Below are positions 39,401-50,359 of a stretch of DNA of 64,000 nt, one piece after another. Source of the DNA: Aphis gossypii. Lineage: Eukaryota > Arthropoda > Insecta > Hemiptera > Aphididae. Numbering within the stretch: position 1 is the stretch's first letter; each line of letters begins with the position of its first letter. The DNA lies in assembly GCF_020184175.1 (NCBI RefSeq), contig NC_065533.1, positions 18,746,695-18,810,694 on the forward strand. The letters are read 5' to 3'. The position numbers were made by a program, and so were the translations under genes. The notes below the pieces were generated by a model. The model saw nothing but the letters and a program-made list of their open reading frames with translations, made no database searches and had not been told where the DNA came from.

Positions 39401-40321
39401 AAAAAATTACCAAGTTAATTAAGAAAGTAGTATTAGTATTGTATAAAATATGTTTTCACTTTTTGCTTACATTATATATTATATAAATTATAATTTAATT
39501 GATGTACCCGAAGAAATAAAATGTTTACATATATGATTTCATCAGCGATTTAAGTTTATAAAACTGATCTAGTAGGTATATAATATTATAAATGAACATA
39601 CCTTTTCACGTGTTTGTACTGGTTTTATTTCTTCGATGTCTTTATCGCTGCTTTTGGATTCCCAAGGACCCGGTATACGACATATTGACCGCTCAAATTT
39701 TTTTTTAATTTTACCTTCTATTTGGACTTGCGTTTCTTCGATAAACTGTTTAGCTTTATCCGTAGTGCATATTAAAAATTCCTCATCGGTACTACTAAAG
39801 GGTTTATACCCAACTAAAACGTAATCATTTGTAATGGCCTGATAAAAATATTAATATAAACGTATTAATAAAAATTTAATATTTTTGATAATATGTGCAA
39901 GAAGAAAATAATAAATTATTTGCTTTTACTTCAATTTCATTTTGAAATTGCCAAAAACATGAATCCGTATTTTGCGATTGTAAATTATCAATAATTTTTT
40001 TACGAGATATTTTTGTCCACGGTTTATCTATGAAAACATGTTTTCCTATGACACATTCAAAATGTTCGTGTAAAGTTTTAGGTATGAACACAATTTTTAA
40101 ATCATCCGTGTGAATTTCAGCTGTCTCTGTCGATTATAAAAATTTAACACCTCAGAAAATTATTTTCTTAAAATACAATGTATCTACAAATGTATTATAT
40201 AGTTATATAGAATAAATATCTTACCAGTATTAAAATTATTTAAATCAATTGAAGTGGTTTGTTCCATTGAATGTTCGTTATTAGTCTTTGATAATGAATT
40301 GATTTTCTTTTTCGATGACAT
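28690..40321 (-). CDS. WDR63/DNAI3-type axonemal dynein intermediate chain (WD-repeat protein)
   Basis: Twenty-four exons on the minus strand, complete from ATG 40321 to TAA 28692-28690, 4608 nt, 1535 residues, all phases consistent: 40321-40225, 40126-39930, 39838-39602, 39284-39123, 39038-38878, 38436-38249, 38185-37953, 37889-37745, 37647-37600, 37555-37309, 37238-37146, 37052-36809, 36601-36419, 36334-36206, 35233-35006, 34315-34186, 34113-33997, 33932-33802, 30772-30586, 30466-30064, 29987-29729, 29653-29418, 29299-29025, 28967-28690. WD signatures: CQTWHPTIAGIFAVSYM, SVFIWSISD, GQISIWDI, GTIKLWDLDS, VHDGPINYI...VVSIWSL, VLQFWNF. Order and wording match vertebrate WDR63 (about 890 residues). 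Known: DNAI3 is an intermediate chain of inner-arm axonemal dynein, so expression in sperm is expected. Odd: an extra block of about 310 residues follows the first WD motif, and there is a long acidic/basic C-terminus. Confidence 0.88.
30773..33801 (-). other. 3.0-kb intron 18 of the dynein intermediate chain gene
   Basis: Donor GTAAAT after ...SLSYK and acceptor TTTTAG before GGPVWWKRF. The intron is AT-rich; I saw no coding exon or mobile element with defined ends. Confidence 0.7.
36855..38145 (-). CDS. Dynein intermediate chain, exons 7-12: inserted charged region
   Basis: Residues about 357-668, between IFAVSYM (exon 7) and SVFIWSISD (end of exon 12). Vertebrate WDR63 has only about 25-30 residues here. 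The insert is rich in Asp, Glu, Lys and Ser (DDDIDTDSYS, HHDSDTESFYNIWGEDEEW, KSRKRRKSSSKHKS) with a probable coiled coil (FNKKYDREAREEKLFRLLK). Its exons have clean splice sites apart from the 44-nt gap at 37556-37599. Confidence 0.7.
38249..40321 (-). CDS. Dynein intermediate chain, exons 1-6: N-terminal region
   Basis: Residues 1-347. Start MSSKKKINSLSK, chosen because it is the first ATG before a GTAAGA donor with matching phase. Residues about 45-98 (IVFIPKTLHEHFECVIGKH... KPWTKISRKKII) align with the conserved WDR63 N-terminus. GPWESKSSDKDIEE and the Glu/Lys-rich exon 4 follow. Exon 6 ends in the CQTWHPTIAG motif that opens the WD region. Confidence 0.85.
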
Positions 40322-41556
40322 ATTTTCTATTATAATCAGTTATAAATATTTACCACCAAAGTTTTGTTGCTGGATGGTTTCTTCAAAAAATAAGAAAAGT
40401 GTCTTTTTATTATTTTAATAGCACTCACGCTTATTGTGCCATTAATGTACAATGTATATGGTTAAAAAAAACAATATATTTTAAAATTATGTTAAAAAAA
40501 TCAGAAAATACAAATAAGACAAATAAATCTTATGATATAATATGTTTTTCACTAAGTAATGTAAAACAAATAAGATTAACGTATTTATTTGATTATTTGG
40601 TGAATCGTATGATTTGTGTTTAAGTACATTCTTCGCAAATGAAATCAAAAAATATTTATATTTTATATAACTCATATCACATCTAATTAAAGTGTATACA
40701 ACAACTGTGCAGAGACAAATAATAACTCGATACGTAAAATAACTATATGTTCAAATGTATATTTGGCCACAAGGGTAGTTGCCATCGTAACAGCTTTGTC
40801 GAATATAAGTAAGTATTTATAAATGTTTAATATTATGTTGATAACAACAAACTCATCTATATGTACAATTATTATTATATAGATACCTATAATGTTAGAC
40901 AACAACCAGGCAACGAGCGTATAGGTAGGTATATAGACGTTTAGGTACAACGTGTCTGAAAAACTTAGCATTATTACTTTTACAACCAAAAAAATATAAG
41001 TAATATATATAGGTAATACTAGCTTCCTATAATAATAATATTGTAATATATATGTAACGGTAAATTATGTTAAATTGAAATATTAACATTATTCGCCGAT
41101 TATTAACGTAGTATAAATGGTGTGAAAATGTTTATAATAATTCATCAATTATTATTGATAACGGCTGGGTCGATTTGACTCATTTTTTTCAATTGTTCGT
41201 AATTGCCATTTGCCAAAAAAAGCTTTTACGAAAGAAAATGTTGGAAGAACTATTTTTTTTTTAACTTGAAAAATTTGAATTTCTGCATGAGATCCATTAT
41301 GTGAATAACACACGCACAAATGATTCAACAATTGAAATCACCGTGGAGATGACGGGATACTAGAACAATACCTACGTGTTTAATCTTATGAAAATTAAAA
41401 TTTTAAACATTGCTTAATCTATCGTCAAAATTTAAAGTCGATAACTCTGATAAGAAATAGTTTCGGCTCTGCGTTGATAATAATGAGTAGGAAACTTTCA
41501 TTTATATTTATAGAATGAAAAAAAGTTTGAATCATATTATAGAGTTGACATTTTTA
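40322..41556. other. Intergenic: promoter side of the dynein chain gene, then repeat-like DNA
   Basis: The 5' UTR and promoter of the minus-strand gene should lie just above 40321. From about 41160 the plus strand reads ACGGCTGGGTCGATTTGACT, a degraded form of the head of the mobile-element family that ends at 41587. Confidence 0.35.
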
Positions 41557-41587
41557 ACGGGCAACGAAGTGCACGGGGTTAGCTAGT
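41160..41587 (+). mobile_element. Remnant of a nonautonomous element with a CTAGT tail (Helitron-like)
   Basis: The tail ACGGGCAACGAAGTGCACGG followed by GGTTAGCTAGT (41557-41587) is of a type common at one end of Helitron-like elements in insects. The upstream ACGGCTGGGTCGATTTG segment resembles the usual AACGGCTGAACCGATTT head. No coding sequence. The class assignment is from memory of the family and uncertain. Confidence 0.4.
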
Positions 41588-42270
41588 ATTGTAATTTTAT
41601 AAATATTATACGTCTTTCGTCTATACAGCAGACCGCAATCGCTCATTCTCCCGCCGGTTCGTGTAATTTATGAGTGATTACGTAGCGCAAAGTTTACCTG
41701 CAACACAGTGCTACGATATTCAATCGCCGTAACTTTATTTGAAACTATAGTGCATTGCGTTCGAACTTTGTGGTGGCATAATAATACGATTCGTGTTGGC
41801 GGGTTTGATTCGACCGTTTTGTATAGAACTGTAAAAACGTAGAAATGTAAAACTGTCCAGTACGGCACGCGCAGCGGATATGATTTGTTCGCGGTAGGTA
41901 CACAATAATTGTGCATGGGTTTGAATTTGTTCGTCTACAAACCTCAGATTTCATGTCTACGATGATTTAAAATATGCCAGTAGTATATGGGTTTAAAAAG
42001 TCCACGCTTGTATGTTCGACATCGTATAGGTATTTTAAAACTAGTAAAAACGGTTTGCACGGTCGGTCACACGGCTATGACTCGATACGATATATGATTA
42101 CCTATATTATATTATATTATTAGGATTTGCGTATATTATACTACTCATCGCCAAGAAATTGTCTCCTAGGTACACGAATATATAAGTCAACAAAATGTTA
42201 TTCCACGCTTTATGACAGTACTCGTTTTTTGATTATTTTAGCCGTTGTTGGCGGGCATATGTGTATCTAT

Positions 42271-42450
42271 AATCTTTATATATAAATGAAGGGTAGAATC
42301 AACGTGCAGCCACAAAACTACTGAACCGATTTATTTGACATTTTCAGTAAATGTACCTACTTATTATTATGAATAGGCGCACTAAGAGAGGATTTTTCGA
42401 AATTCGTATTTTAAAGGGTAAAAGCCCTGTCTGTCTGTCTGTCCCAATTG
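42271..42450 (+). mobile_element. Head fragment of the same kind of nonautonomous element
   Basis: TATATATAAATGAAGGGTAG, then AAAACTACTGAACCGATTTA, then CCCTGTCTGTCTGTCTGTCC: the ordered blocks of the 5' part of such elements. A matching GGGCAACG...CTAGT tail was not seen downstream, so it is truncated. Confidence 0.45.
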
Positions 42451-44712
42451 TTTCCATGACAATAAATAATGATTAATAATCCTTATATACCTATATATAT
42501 ATATATAAAAGAACAGGCATTTTTTATGTACCTATTTTGTGACGGAATACACGTCAATTGATCGTAAACAATTTACCGCAAATTATTGTTCACAAACCAA
42601 TTGATCGCAATTATAATTTACCGCACGGAAATTGGTCGGAAAATAACATTTTCAGTAATAATTTTCAATTTGAATACTCTATCTAATAACATATCTAATT
42701 TGAATAAATTTGGCACAACTCTGGTTACATGTATGGTTAAAAACATATTTTTCGTCTTAGATGAGTTTTGAATAATATAGATATTATGTATAATATAAAG
42801 TATAAGCCCTACGATCATTTTTAGACATTTGGACAATTTGGTGTGCTTTTAATTAAAATTAAAAAGAGTTTGATTCGGGTTCAACTTCAGGATTCGTATT
42901 TTAACCGTAACATCATTAGTCATTATACCTACTATTATTCAATGTTTACTTTTAGTAGGGTAGATAGTAGGTACTCGTTTATTTATGTGATTTTTTTTCC
43001 ATCATGACGTACACTATAAATCATATTTTACTTCTACATTTTCTCTTATGTCGTTAAATATAATGAACCTTTGAATACATAGCTATATCACTTAAAAATT
43101 TTTTAAATGAATATTATCTAAAAAATTGTTTTGTATGTATTGTAAGTTCCTCTAAAATTGCAATACAAGTATATACTGCTACTATTTTACATATTATTAT
43201 TATGCATGTGTGATGTATCCAGTTGTACACTAGTACACTTATAATATTATATTAAACCATTTTAACCATAAAATATTTAAATTTATACAATAATACCGAC
43301 CACGAAAGCACGGAATAATAACAATTTAATATATTAGTTGTTACAGTGGTGGTTCACTACAAAGTTTACTATAATCTATACTAGTTTATTCTACTATACC
43401 TAACCAAGGTATAACTGTACAGTATATATGTAGGTAATAATGTAATATTATAACGTCTTATAGTAATACAATTTAAAACATTATGCAGTACCTATAGGTA
43501 CCGTGTTACCTTATCATTATTTTTTTTTATCGAAAATAACATATTACCTATATTATGAAGTAATATCACCTTGGTTAATAGTTTTATTTATTACTTATAC
43601 TATAAATAATCTAATAAATAGCTTTTCACTTTTTTTTTTAATAATTTCCTTATGTTATGATATTATTAAAGTTGTAACTGTTCTGTTTATTAATATATCT
43701 ATTAATTGATAATACGGGATGTGCCAGTTATAAAAAAAACACATGTGAACTCGGAAGATATAATCATATCCCTTTCTCGCGTATTCACCCTACTTGAATA
43801 CCATATGACAGTACGTGATTTACTCAATAACTACCTAAATGATGAAGTGTAGAGATATTCTCAAAACCTTCTGTTTTATGTAAATTGCAGAGAGTTCCAT
43901 GATTTTTAATATTTAATTTTGTTCATTAACACAGACAAGGTCTAAAAAAATGTTGACATTGTTACTGTCTATACTCTATATAATATAATGTAATCCGGTA
44001 TATTTATTTTAATATTTATTATTTATAGCCGTTGTTGGATATGACAATATATAATTATTATCGTACGAAACAATGGGCAATTGAATGATCGAGTCCTCTT
44101 TAGTAAAAATAAATATATCGACAATTCGAAATAGTAAATTATGATAAAAATAACTATTTATATCCATCATTTGGAAAAGTTCTGAGAACCACGTCCGGCC
44201 GATCGCGTCCTGTGCACATTGCAGGCGGGCAGTCACCACTCATCAGTTAGTCTGCACAGTACTCATCGTAATAGCGACGACTAGCGAGGAAACAGTGGCG
44301 ACAACATCTGTTGGACACAAGGACAAGCCGGAAATAATAACAAGTACGCATAAAATATAAATTTATAATTTCCTAATTGCGTTTTTTAATATACTGTGTA
44401 CGCGTACATCGTGTAATATTTGTGAATATTGTGACCTTGTAGATAAATTATTATTATTATTATTATTATTAAATTGTTTGTGAATCCGCTTTTGACCGAT
44501 GTTCCGGCGGCACAGACGTCAAACGTAATAATAATAATAATATTATTGAAACATTCGAAACGACCAACGCTTTAACGCACGTCATAATTATTCCGTCAGT
44601 CACCAAACGATAATACGACAAATATAGATGCAGTTTCAATAACTTACTCTGGAAGAGGGGATGACTGGATAAATTCGTGCTAAGTTTTCATATCATATTT
44701 TATTGATATATA

Positions 44713-44746
44713 ATGATAAATACTCAAGACAGTCAAGTCTCTCCAG
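44713..44746 (+). CDS. Orphan first coding exon candidate (MINTQDSQVSP)
   Basis: ATG ATA AAT ACT CAA GAC AGT CAA GTC TCT CCA G ends at donor GTAAAA in phase 1. It sits in a possible exon starting at 44634 after an ATGCAG acceptor. A further upstream noncoding exon may end at 44343 (AACAA|GTACGC) in a GC-richer block at 44190-44343 that looks like a promoter/5' UTR. I could not find its next exon with confidence. It may belong to a gene running past the window or be an alternative leader for the gene at 47279. Confidence 0.3.
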
Positions 44747-44747
44747 G

Positions 44748-47062
44748 TAAAAATTAAAGTAAAAATTTGTTTTGATGCATTGTAGTTTTGGGCCATGTAT
44801 TAGTTATTACTTGCATTGTAGAGAATGAGCGTTCACGTGTACCTAACTTAATTAACGAAAACGATTAGGTAACACGTAAAAAAAGAGACTAATTAGTTTC
44901 AATAGATTTATCTGATAATAATAATAAATATAAAACATTAATATCTGATCACCACATATAATATTTAGCTTGCAGAAGTAGGACACTATAGATAATATTT
45001 TTAATGCCTTAGCAGAAGTTGCTCCTGCCTCCTGCTGTAGGGTATGGCTGAAGTTGGTTTAGATTTTAGACAAATAGTACCCAGGTTAAAAATTGTCAAT
45101 TGAATAGGTACTTTTTATTTTAAATAAATATTAATTATCACGCAAAAAAAATTTTCTTTGTCATAAATATCGTGCTATCATGTGGAGTACTAAAGAATTA
45201 AGACTATAATGTGCCTTACTTAACCATTATAGTGATCTACTTAAGTTTAACATTCATTAACGAATTATGATTATAAAATATAAATACTATTTATAATCAT
45301 TATTACTAAAACTCGAGCACTGAACCAAATTTAGTTCAGTGAACTCGAGAATTGGAAAAAGTTATTTACAGCAATAATATTGTCTACTGCAGTATTATAT
45401 AACATGTATAATATTGTGTGTCAGTTAAGAATTATCATTATGAAGAGTTTTATATCTTATCGATACGAGCAATAATTTAATGATGCGATAAGGATTCTGA
45501 AATCAGATTTGAATTCATCGAAATATTCGTATGAGACCTTGAAAATTTATTTAGTCTTTCTCCGTATTGTTGATTTTGTATTATACTAATTACTAATTAC
45601 TATTACAAACTAAAGTAATTGCAGAGATAGTTTTTAAGTGGTGGAAGCAAAAACCAAACTAGACTTAATTTAAATTTTTCTTTAGCAATATATCTATAAC
45701 AATTAACAATTATTTTATTATAATTAAGTTTTAAACATAATAAACTCTCTTGAATTCTAAATAAAATGTCGATGACTGACCAGAATTTAATGAAATTGGA
45801 AATGGATTTAGACTAGAACTATTTTTAAATTATTTTTCCATTCGACGAGCGTCCTTGTCGGGCTTGTGCATTGACACACCTAATATCGACAATACTCGAC
45901 TCAATAGAAATACAAATTATTACGCGTGTTCCAATAATACATAGAATGTTAACACGTTATATTTATATTTTAATATATCAATTAGATATTAGGTAGGTAG
46001 TAGATACATTAAATTCGTACATAAAGTACAATCCAAACGTATAAAATAATCGTCCCCCTGTCGAGTGGAGTGAGTGAAAAAAAAATTATCGTAATTAATA
46101 ATGTGGTAGTCGGCTTTGAATTCAAATCCTTTGCACGTAATAAGATCGATCGACGCGTAATAAATTCGCAGATTAGGTATTCCGCATCCGTTAGAACACC
46201 CGCGGTCACTCGTCGTCAGCCAAGTACCTATCGCAAAATATTTTTGGGCTATCGAAATCGCGATGGACCGAGCAAAGACGGCTCGAAACGACGACGACAA
46301 AATCGTGTATTAATCCTAATTTATCGTTATCATCATCAACGGTTATCGACCGTACGCGTTTCTCTCGCGAGTCGCACAGGCGGTGTCAATCCGTTTGAAC
46401 CGATCAGAATACCTACATCAGAATGATATTACGATTTTCGTTGTTATCGTCGTCGTCGTCGAGTCTCGAGGATCGAAAATCGTCTGCAAAATAGCACAAT
46501 AATATAGGTAATAATAATAGCGACTTTTTTTTTTTTAAGGTGCCGTTTCTCTTTTTTCGCGACGACGGACGTCCGTCTCGCGAGTGTATCAATGACGGCG
46601 AGGAAAATCGATTCCGTTGGCCTCGTTTAAGTGTCAACCGCGGTCGTAAATACACACATAGTACGAGCGCATACGCACACACAACGATAATATGACAATG
46701 CACGGCGGCGCAGGTGCGCGCGCATGCACACACACACTCGCGCCGCCCGACGTCCCGTCATTCATTTTCGTTTTCCCGTCATTCCGGCGTTCGGCGTGCG
46801 ATCGTGCGTGCGCCATCGTTTTACCGTTATTTATATTATTTTATTCGTTGATAGTATTGTGTATTTTCGTGATAATAAAAAAAAAAAAAATAATAATAAT
46901 AATAACATGAGAAACGCGACGGCCTCCGTCGTCGGTCGCCGTTGACCGCCGCGACCCGATGGACGACGCTAGTGCGAAAATAGATACGAAAACCGCGTAC
47001 TTACGGTTTCCCCGTTTACAGTAATTTTATTATTGTTTTGTCACAGTACGTCTCTACATCAG
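44748..47062 (+). promoter_or_regulatory. CpG-rich promoter region of the DESI2-like gene (46100-47062)
   Basis: 44748-46000 is AT-rich without genes. From about 46100 CG dinucleotides become frequent (CGTCGTCGTCGTCG, GCGCGCGCATG, GACGGCCTCCGTCG), continuing to the start codon at 47279. A likely 5' UTR intron runs 47063-47211 (donor CATCAG|GTACGTG, acceptor ATTTTCCAG). ORFs here in several frames are expected from the base composition and show no protein family. Confidence 0.5.
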
Positions 47063-47278
47063 GTACGTGTACCGCGGTAATCGAACTGCTGCGCCCGCGA
47101 GACGTAACTTACCGTACGCTCCTCGAGTGTGCGGTCGCCTTTCTTTCGTCTCGTCTCTGTTTTTCCGCCGTCCTCATCCGCCACTTTTGTTTTTTATTTT
47201 TTATTTTCCAGTTTACCACTGCGCCTACCACCCGTTCCTGGACCCGCTGTATGGAAACCGGACCACCGATCGTCCAAC

Positions 47279-50197
47279 ATGGCTCGAGAACCCGTGCTGG
47301 TGCACGTCTACGATATGGTAAGTGTTTTAGCGTTGTGTTTTAAACCGAATGTCGTGAGATCGAACGAACCCAACAGCACGCTGTGTCATAAATACTGATT
47401 CCGTCCACGCCCGTATGTCAGATGTTTATTTAACTCTTCTGACTGTAACTTCTAATCCGGTTGTTGCTGTCCGCTTGTTGTGTATAATGTGATTAGATAA
47501 GTAATGTGTACTTGTAAATATTCCCGTATAGTTACTGTTTAGATATTGATATTATTCAAATCGACCGACTACCTATGTACTGTTTACATTTCATAGACAT
47601 GTAGATAGCAATAGAAACAAATTTGCTGTTCGATTAAACAAAATTACTTGATAATTATTTAATTTTTATACAGGTGGTATACTTACACCTATTAGATCAT
47701 AAAAATAATCTATTTAAATAGGCATTAATCAAAATATTGTTGAAATATTTTAAATATATATTTGTTATTATCTACCTTCATACCTTTTGGTTAATATTTT
47801 TTATTTATAATAGCCTCATAAATAGTATCAAAATTATATTGAACATTTGCTATCATTTTTTGCTTCAAAGTTTCTTACTAATGTATCTTTCTAATATTTT
47901 AAGTATCTATTATATAAATAAATAATAATTATATTTAATATAATTTATTATTATCTTATTTTGAAGATTATGAATATTTAGATCATTGGTATATGATAAC
48001 TGAATGATAACAACCTTTTTTAAATGAATGTGAGTTGATTTATTTAATATATTTATTATTAATTACTATTATTAGTATTCATGTTAAGTTTGAATACAGT
48101 TTAATTCTTATACAATAAGTATTAAAGTATAATATTCAAAAAACTGTTAATTGTATTATGGGTTTGGTTAAATATTAGATAATAGTATACATTAATATTA
48201 AAAGGCTTACTTGAATGTGTATCTATATAGGTGTTTTAATTTACCTATAATGTTAATACTAGTTAAAAAAAACTTTGTGCTTGTTAATTTATTAATTACT
48301 TTTTATTTTATTGTTTAGTATTGGATCAATGAATACACTACACCTATGGGTCTTGGTGTATTCCATTCTGGCATTGAAGTGTATGGACAAGGTGAATATT
48401 ATTTAAGTCATATTTTACATTTGAATTATTAATTTATAATTTGTGTTGTAGAATATGGATATGGAGGTCATGATAGACCAGATTCCGGAATTTTCGACAT
48501 GATTCCAAAAGATGTATATGAATTAGGAGATCATTATAGATACAGGTAATTTTTTTTTTTAATTTATCAATTAAAACATTAGGTAGGCAATTAATAGTTA
48601 ACACATATTACCGAATTTGTAATATAACATGCAATTAAATTTTATTTATCCCTGTAATGATAAACTAATAGCAGTTATTGCAAGTTTCCTTACTGTAGCA
48701 TTGAAACATGTAAGTATCCAATTTTTATGTTTTTACCTAAATAAGACAAAACCACTGCAAGTTCTTTTTTTTTATAATTTGAAAAAATTCCATTTATATT
48801 AATAATTTTAATTATCAACATTTAACGATGTTCCCATATAAATTCTTAAAGGTTTGGTTTTTAAATTTTCTTTAGAAGTTTAATATGTAGTGTCTAAAGC
48901 GGATAGAATAAATTCAACCCTGCCTAGATAAAAAAAAATGAGAATACATTTAAATACTCAGTTCTTTATCAGTGATTACAACAGAACCATTATTTTGTAC
49001 AATATATATTTGGTATAGATGAATATCCACTTTGGCTTTATAGATAATATTAATTATTTTTCTAGAATTGAAATTGTTGTAATAAACTAACTATTTTTTT
49101 TTTCTATTAAAGTATTATGCAAAATGTATATTTAATTGCAGACTGTTCAATAATTAAAATTCGAAGAAATAAGTAAAAGTGTACCAGGTAGATACTAGAA
49201 TCTGTAAATACAAAACAATTCACCCCATGGGATACATTTTAAAACCGAGTTACTGACTAACACCATTATTTGTTCACCAAAATGTATGTGATCATAGCTA
49301 CCTACCTGTAAAATTTAATGCATGTCTCTTCTGACCTCAATAGATAGCCATAATATTATGTAATAAATTAATGGTATTTATAATATATTTACTATTTAGG
49401 CAATTACAAAATAATAATTTTATAATATAAATACTTACATAAATATTGTAATATAATACAATTATTTTTAACTTTTTGATTGAACTAAATTCCATCAATA
49501 ATATGGTTTTGGCTTTAATCATTTTATGACATTTTTTAATTTTTAATTTAACTACCATGTCATTGCATATAAGTTATCACAATAAATTTATTTATTGAAC
49601 ATCTTAACATATCATATTTATCTAATATTCATATTAATTGTAGGGGTGTTTTCAAGTTTTATTGAATGGTATATTGTTGGGTGCATTTCTAATTAATCCT
49701 TTGAGTTTTTTAAAGTGGCCATTAAATACTTGGATAAACCTGATGTAACTCTAATTTAACATTTATTAAAGTATTTATGTTTATTTTATTTTTAGAGAAT
49801 CCATATATGTTGGAAGTACAGATTTTACGGTCAGTGATGTTAAAAGAATAATGGTTGAACTTGGTAAAGATTTTCGAGGTGATAGATATCATTTAATGAA
49901 TAAAAACTGTAATCATTTTTCTGGATCATTAACAAAGGTAAAATATTGTTTCATTTATATTTTTCTTTGTTTTTATAATATTATAAAGTCAATATTAATG
50001 TATTGTTTGTAAACTTTTGACTTAAGATTTTATGTGGACAAGATATACCAAGTTGGATAAACAGGCTGGCATATGTTAGTTCATGCATTCCTTTTTTCCA
50101 ACGTTGTCTACCAAAGGAATGGTTAACTCCAATTTCTCTTCAACGCAATTTGTCTCGAAAGAAATCGGATGCTTCTACAGAGCAACTCAATCCATAA
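47279..50197 (+). CDS. DESI2/PPPDE-family isopeptidase (deSUMOylase / deubiquitinase-like)
   Basis: Five exons, 47279-47317, 48319-48391, 48452-48545, 49796-49937, 50027-50197; 519 nt, 172 residues plus TAA, phases consistent. The protein starts MAREPVLVHVYDMYWINEYT and shows the PPPDE papain-like fold motifs: catalytic His in VFHSGIEVYG (exon 2) and catalytic Cys in HLMNKNCNHFSGS (exon 4). Exon 5 has the family block IPSWINRLAYVSSCIPF and PKEWLTP. Length is slightly under the vertebrate DESI2 (about 190). Known: the family removes SUMO or ubiquitin-like modifiers in the cytosol. Poly(A) signals AATAAA lie at about 50337-50347. The upstream ATG at 47251 is in another frame and would read out of frame. 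Confident call. Confidence 0.95.
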
Positions 50198-50336
50198 CAT
50201 AATTAATTTTTCATCATACTAATTATAAATTATTATAATATTATGATGTGTGCCATTCACATTAAATGCCTATTAATATACAAATATTAAATTAAACATG
50301 TACATGAACAGTTAATGGTATTATTTCTATGTATAA

Positions 50337-50347
50337 AATAAAATAAA
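50337..50347 (+). terminator. Poly(A) signals of the DESI2-like gene
   Basis: AAAATAAAATAAAG: two overlapping AATAAA words about 140 nt after the stop codon. Confidence 0.6.
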
Positions 50348-50359
50348 GTTGTAGATTTT

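Noticed and set aside
46070..46426. 118-codon plus-strand ORF and overlapping frames on both strands
   Set aside because: Several frames are open at once because of CG-rich, stop-poor promoter sequence; no recognisable domain.
47038..47398. Three overlapping plus-strand ORFs around the DESI2-like start
   Set aside because: They overlap the 5' UTR intron and exon 1 in the wrong frames; the 47279 frame joins correctly to the next four exons.
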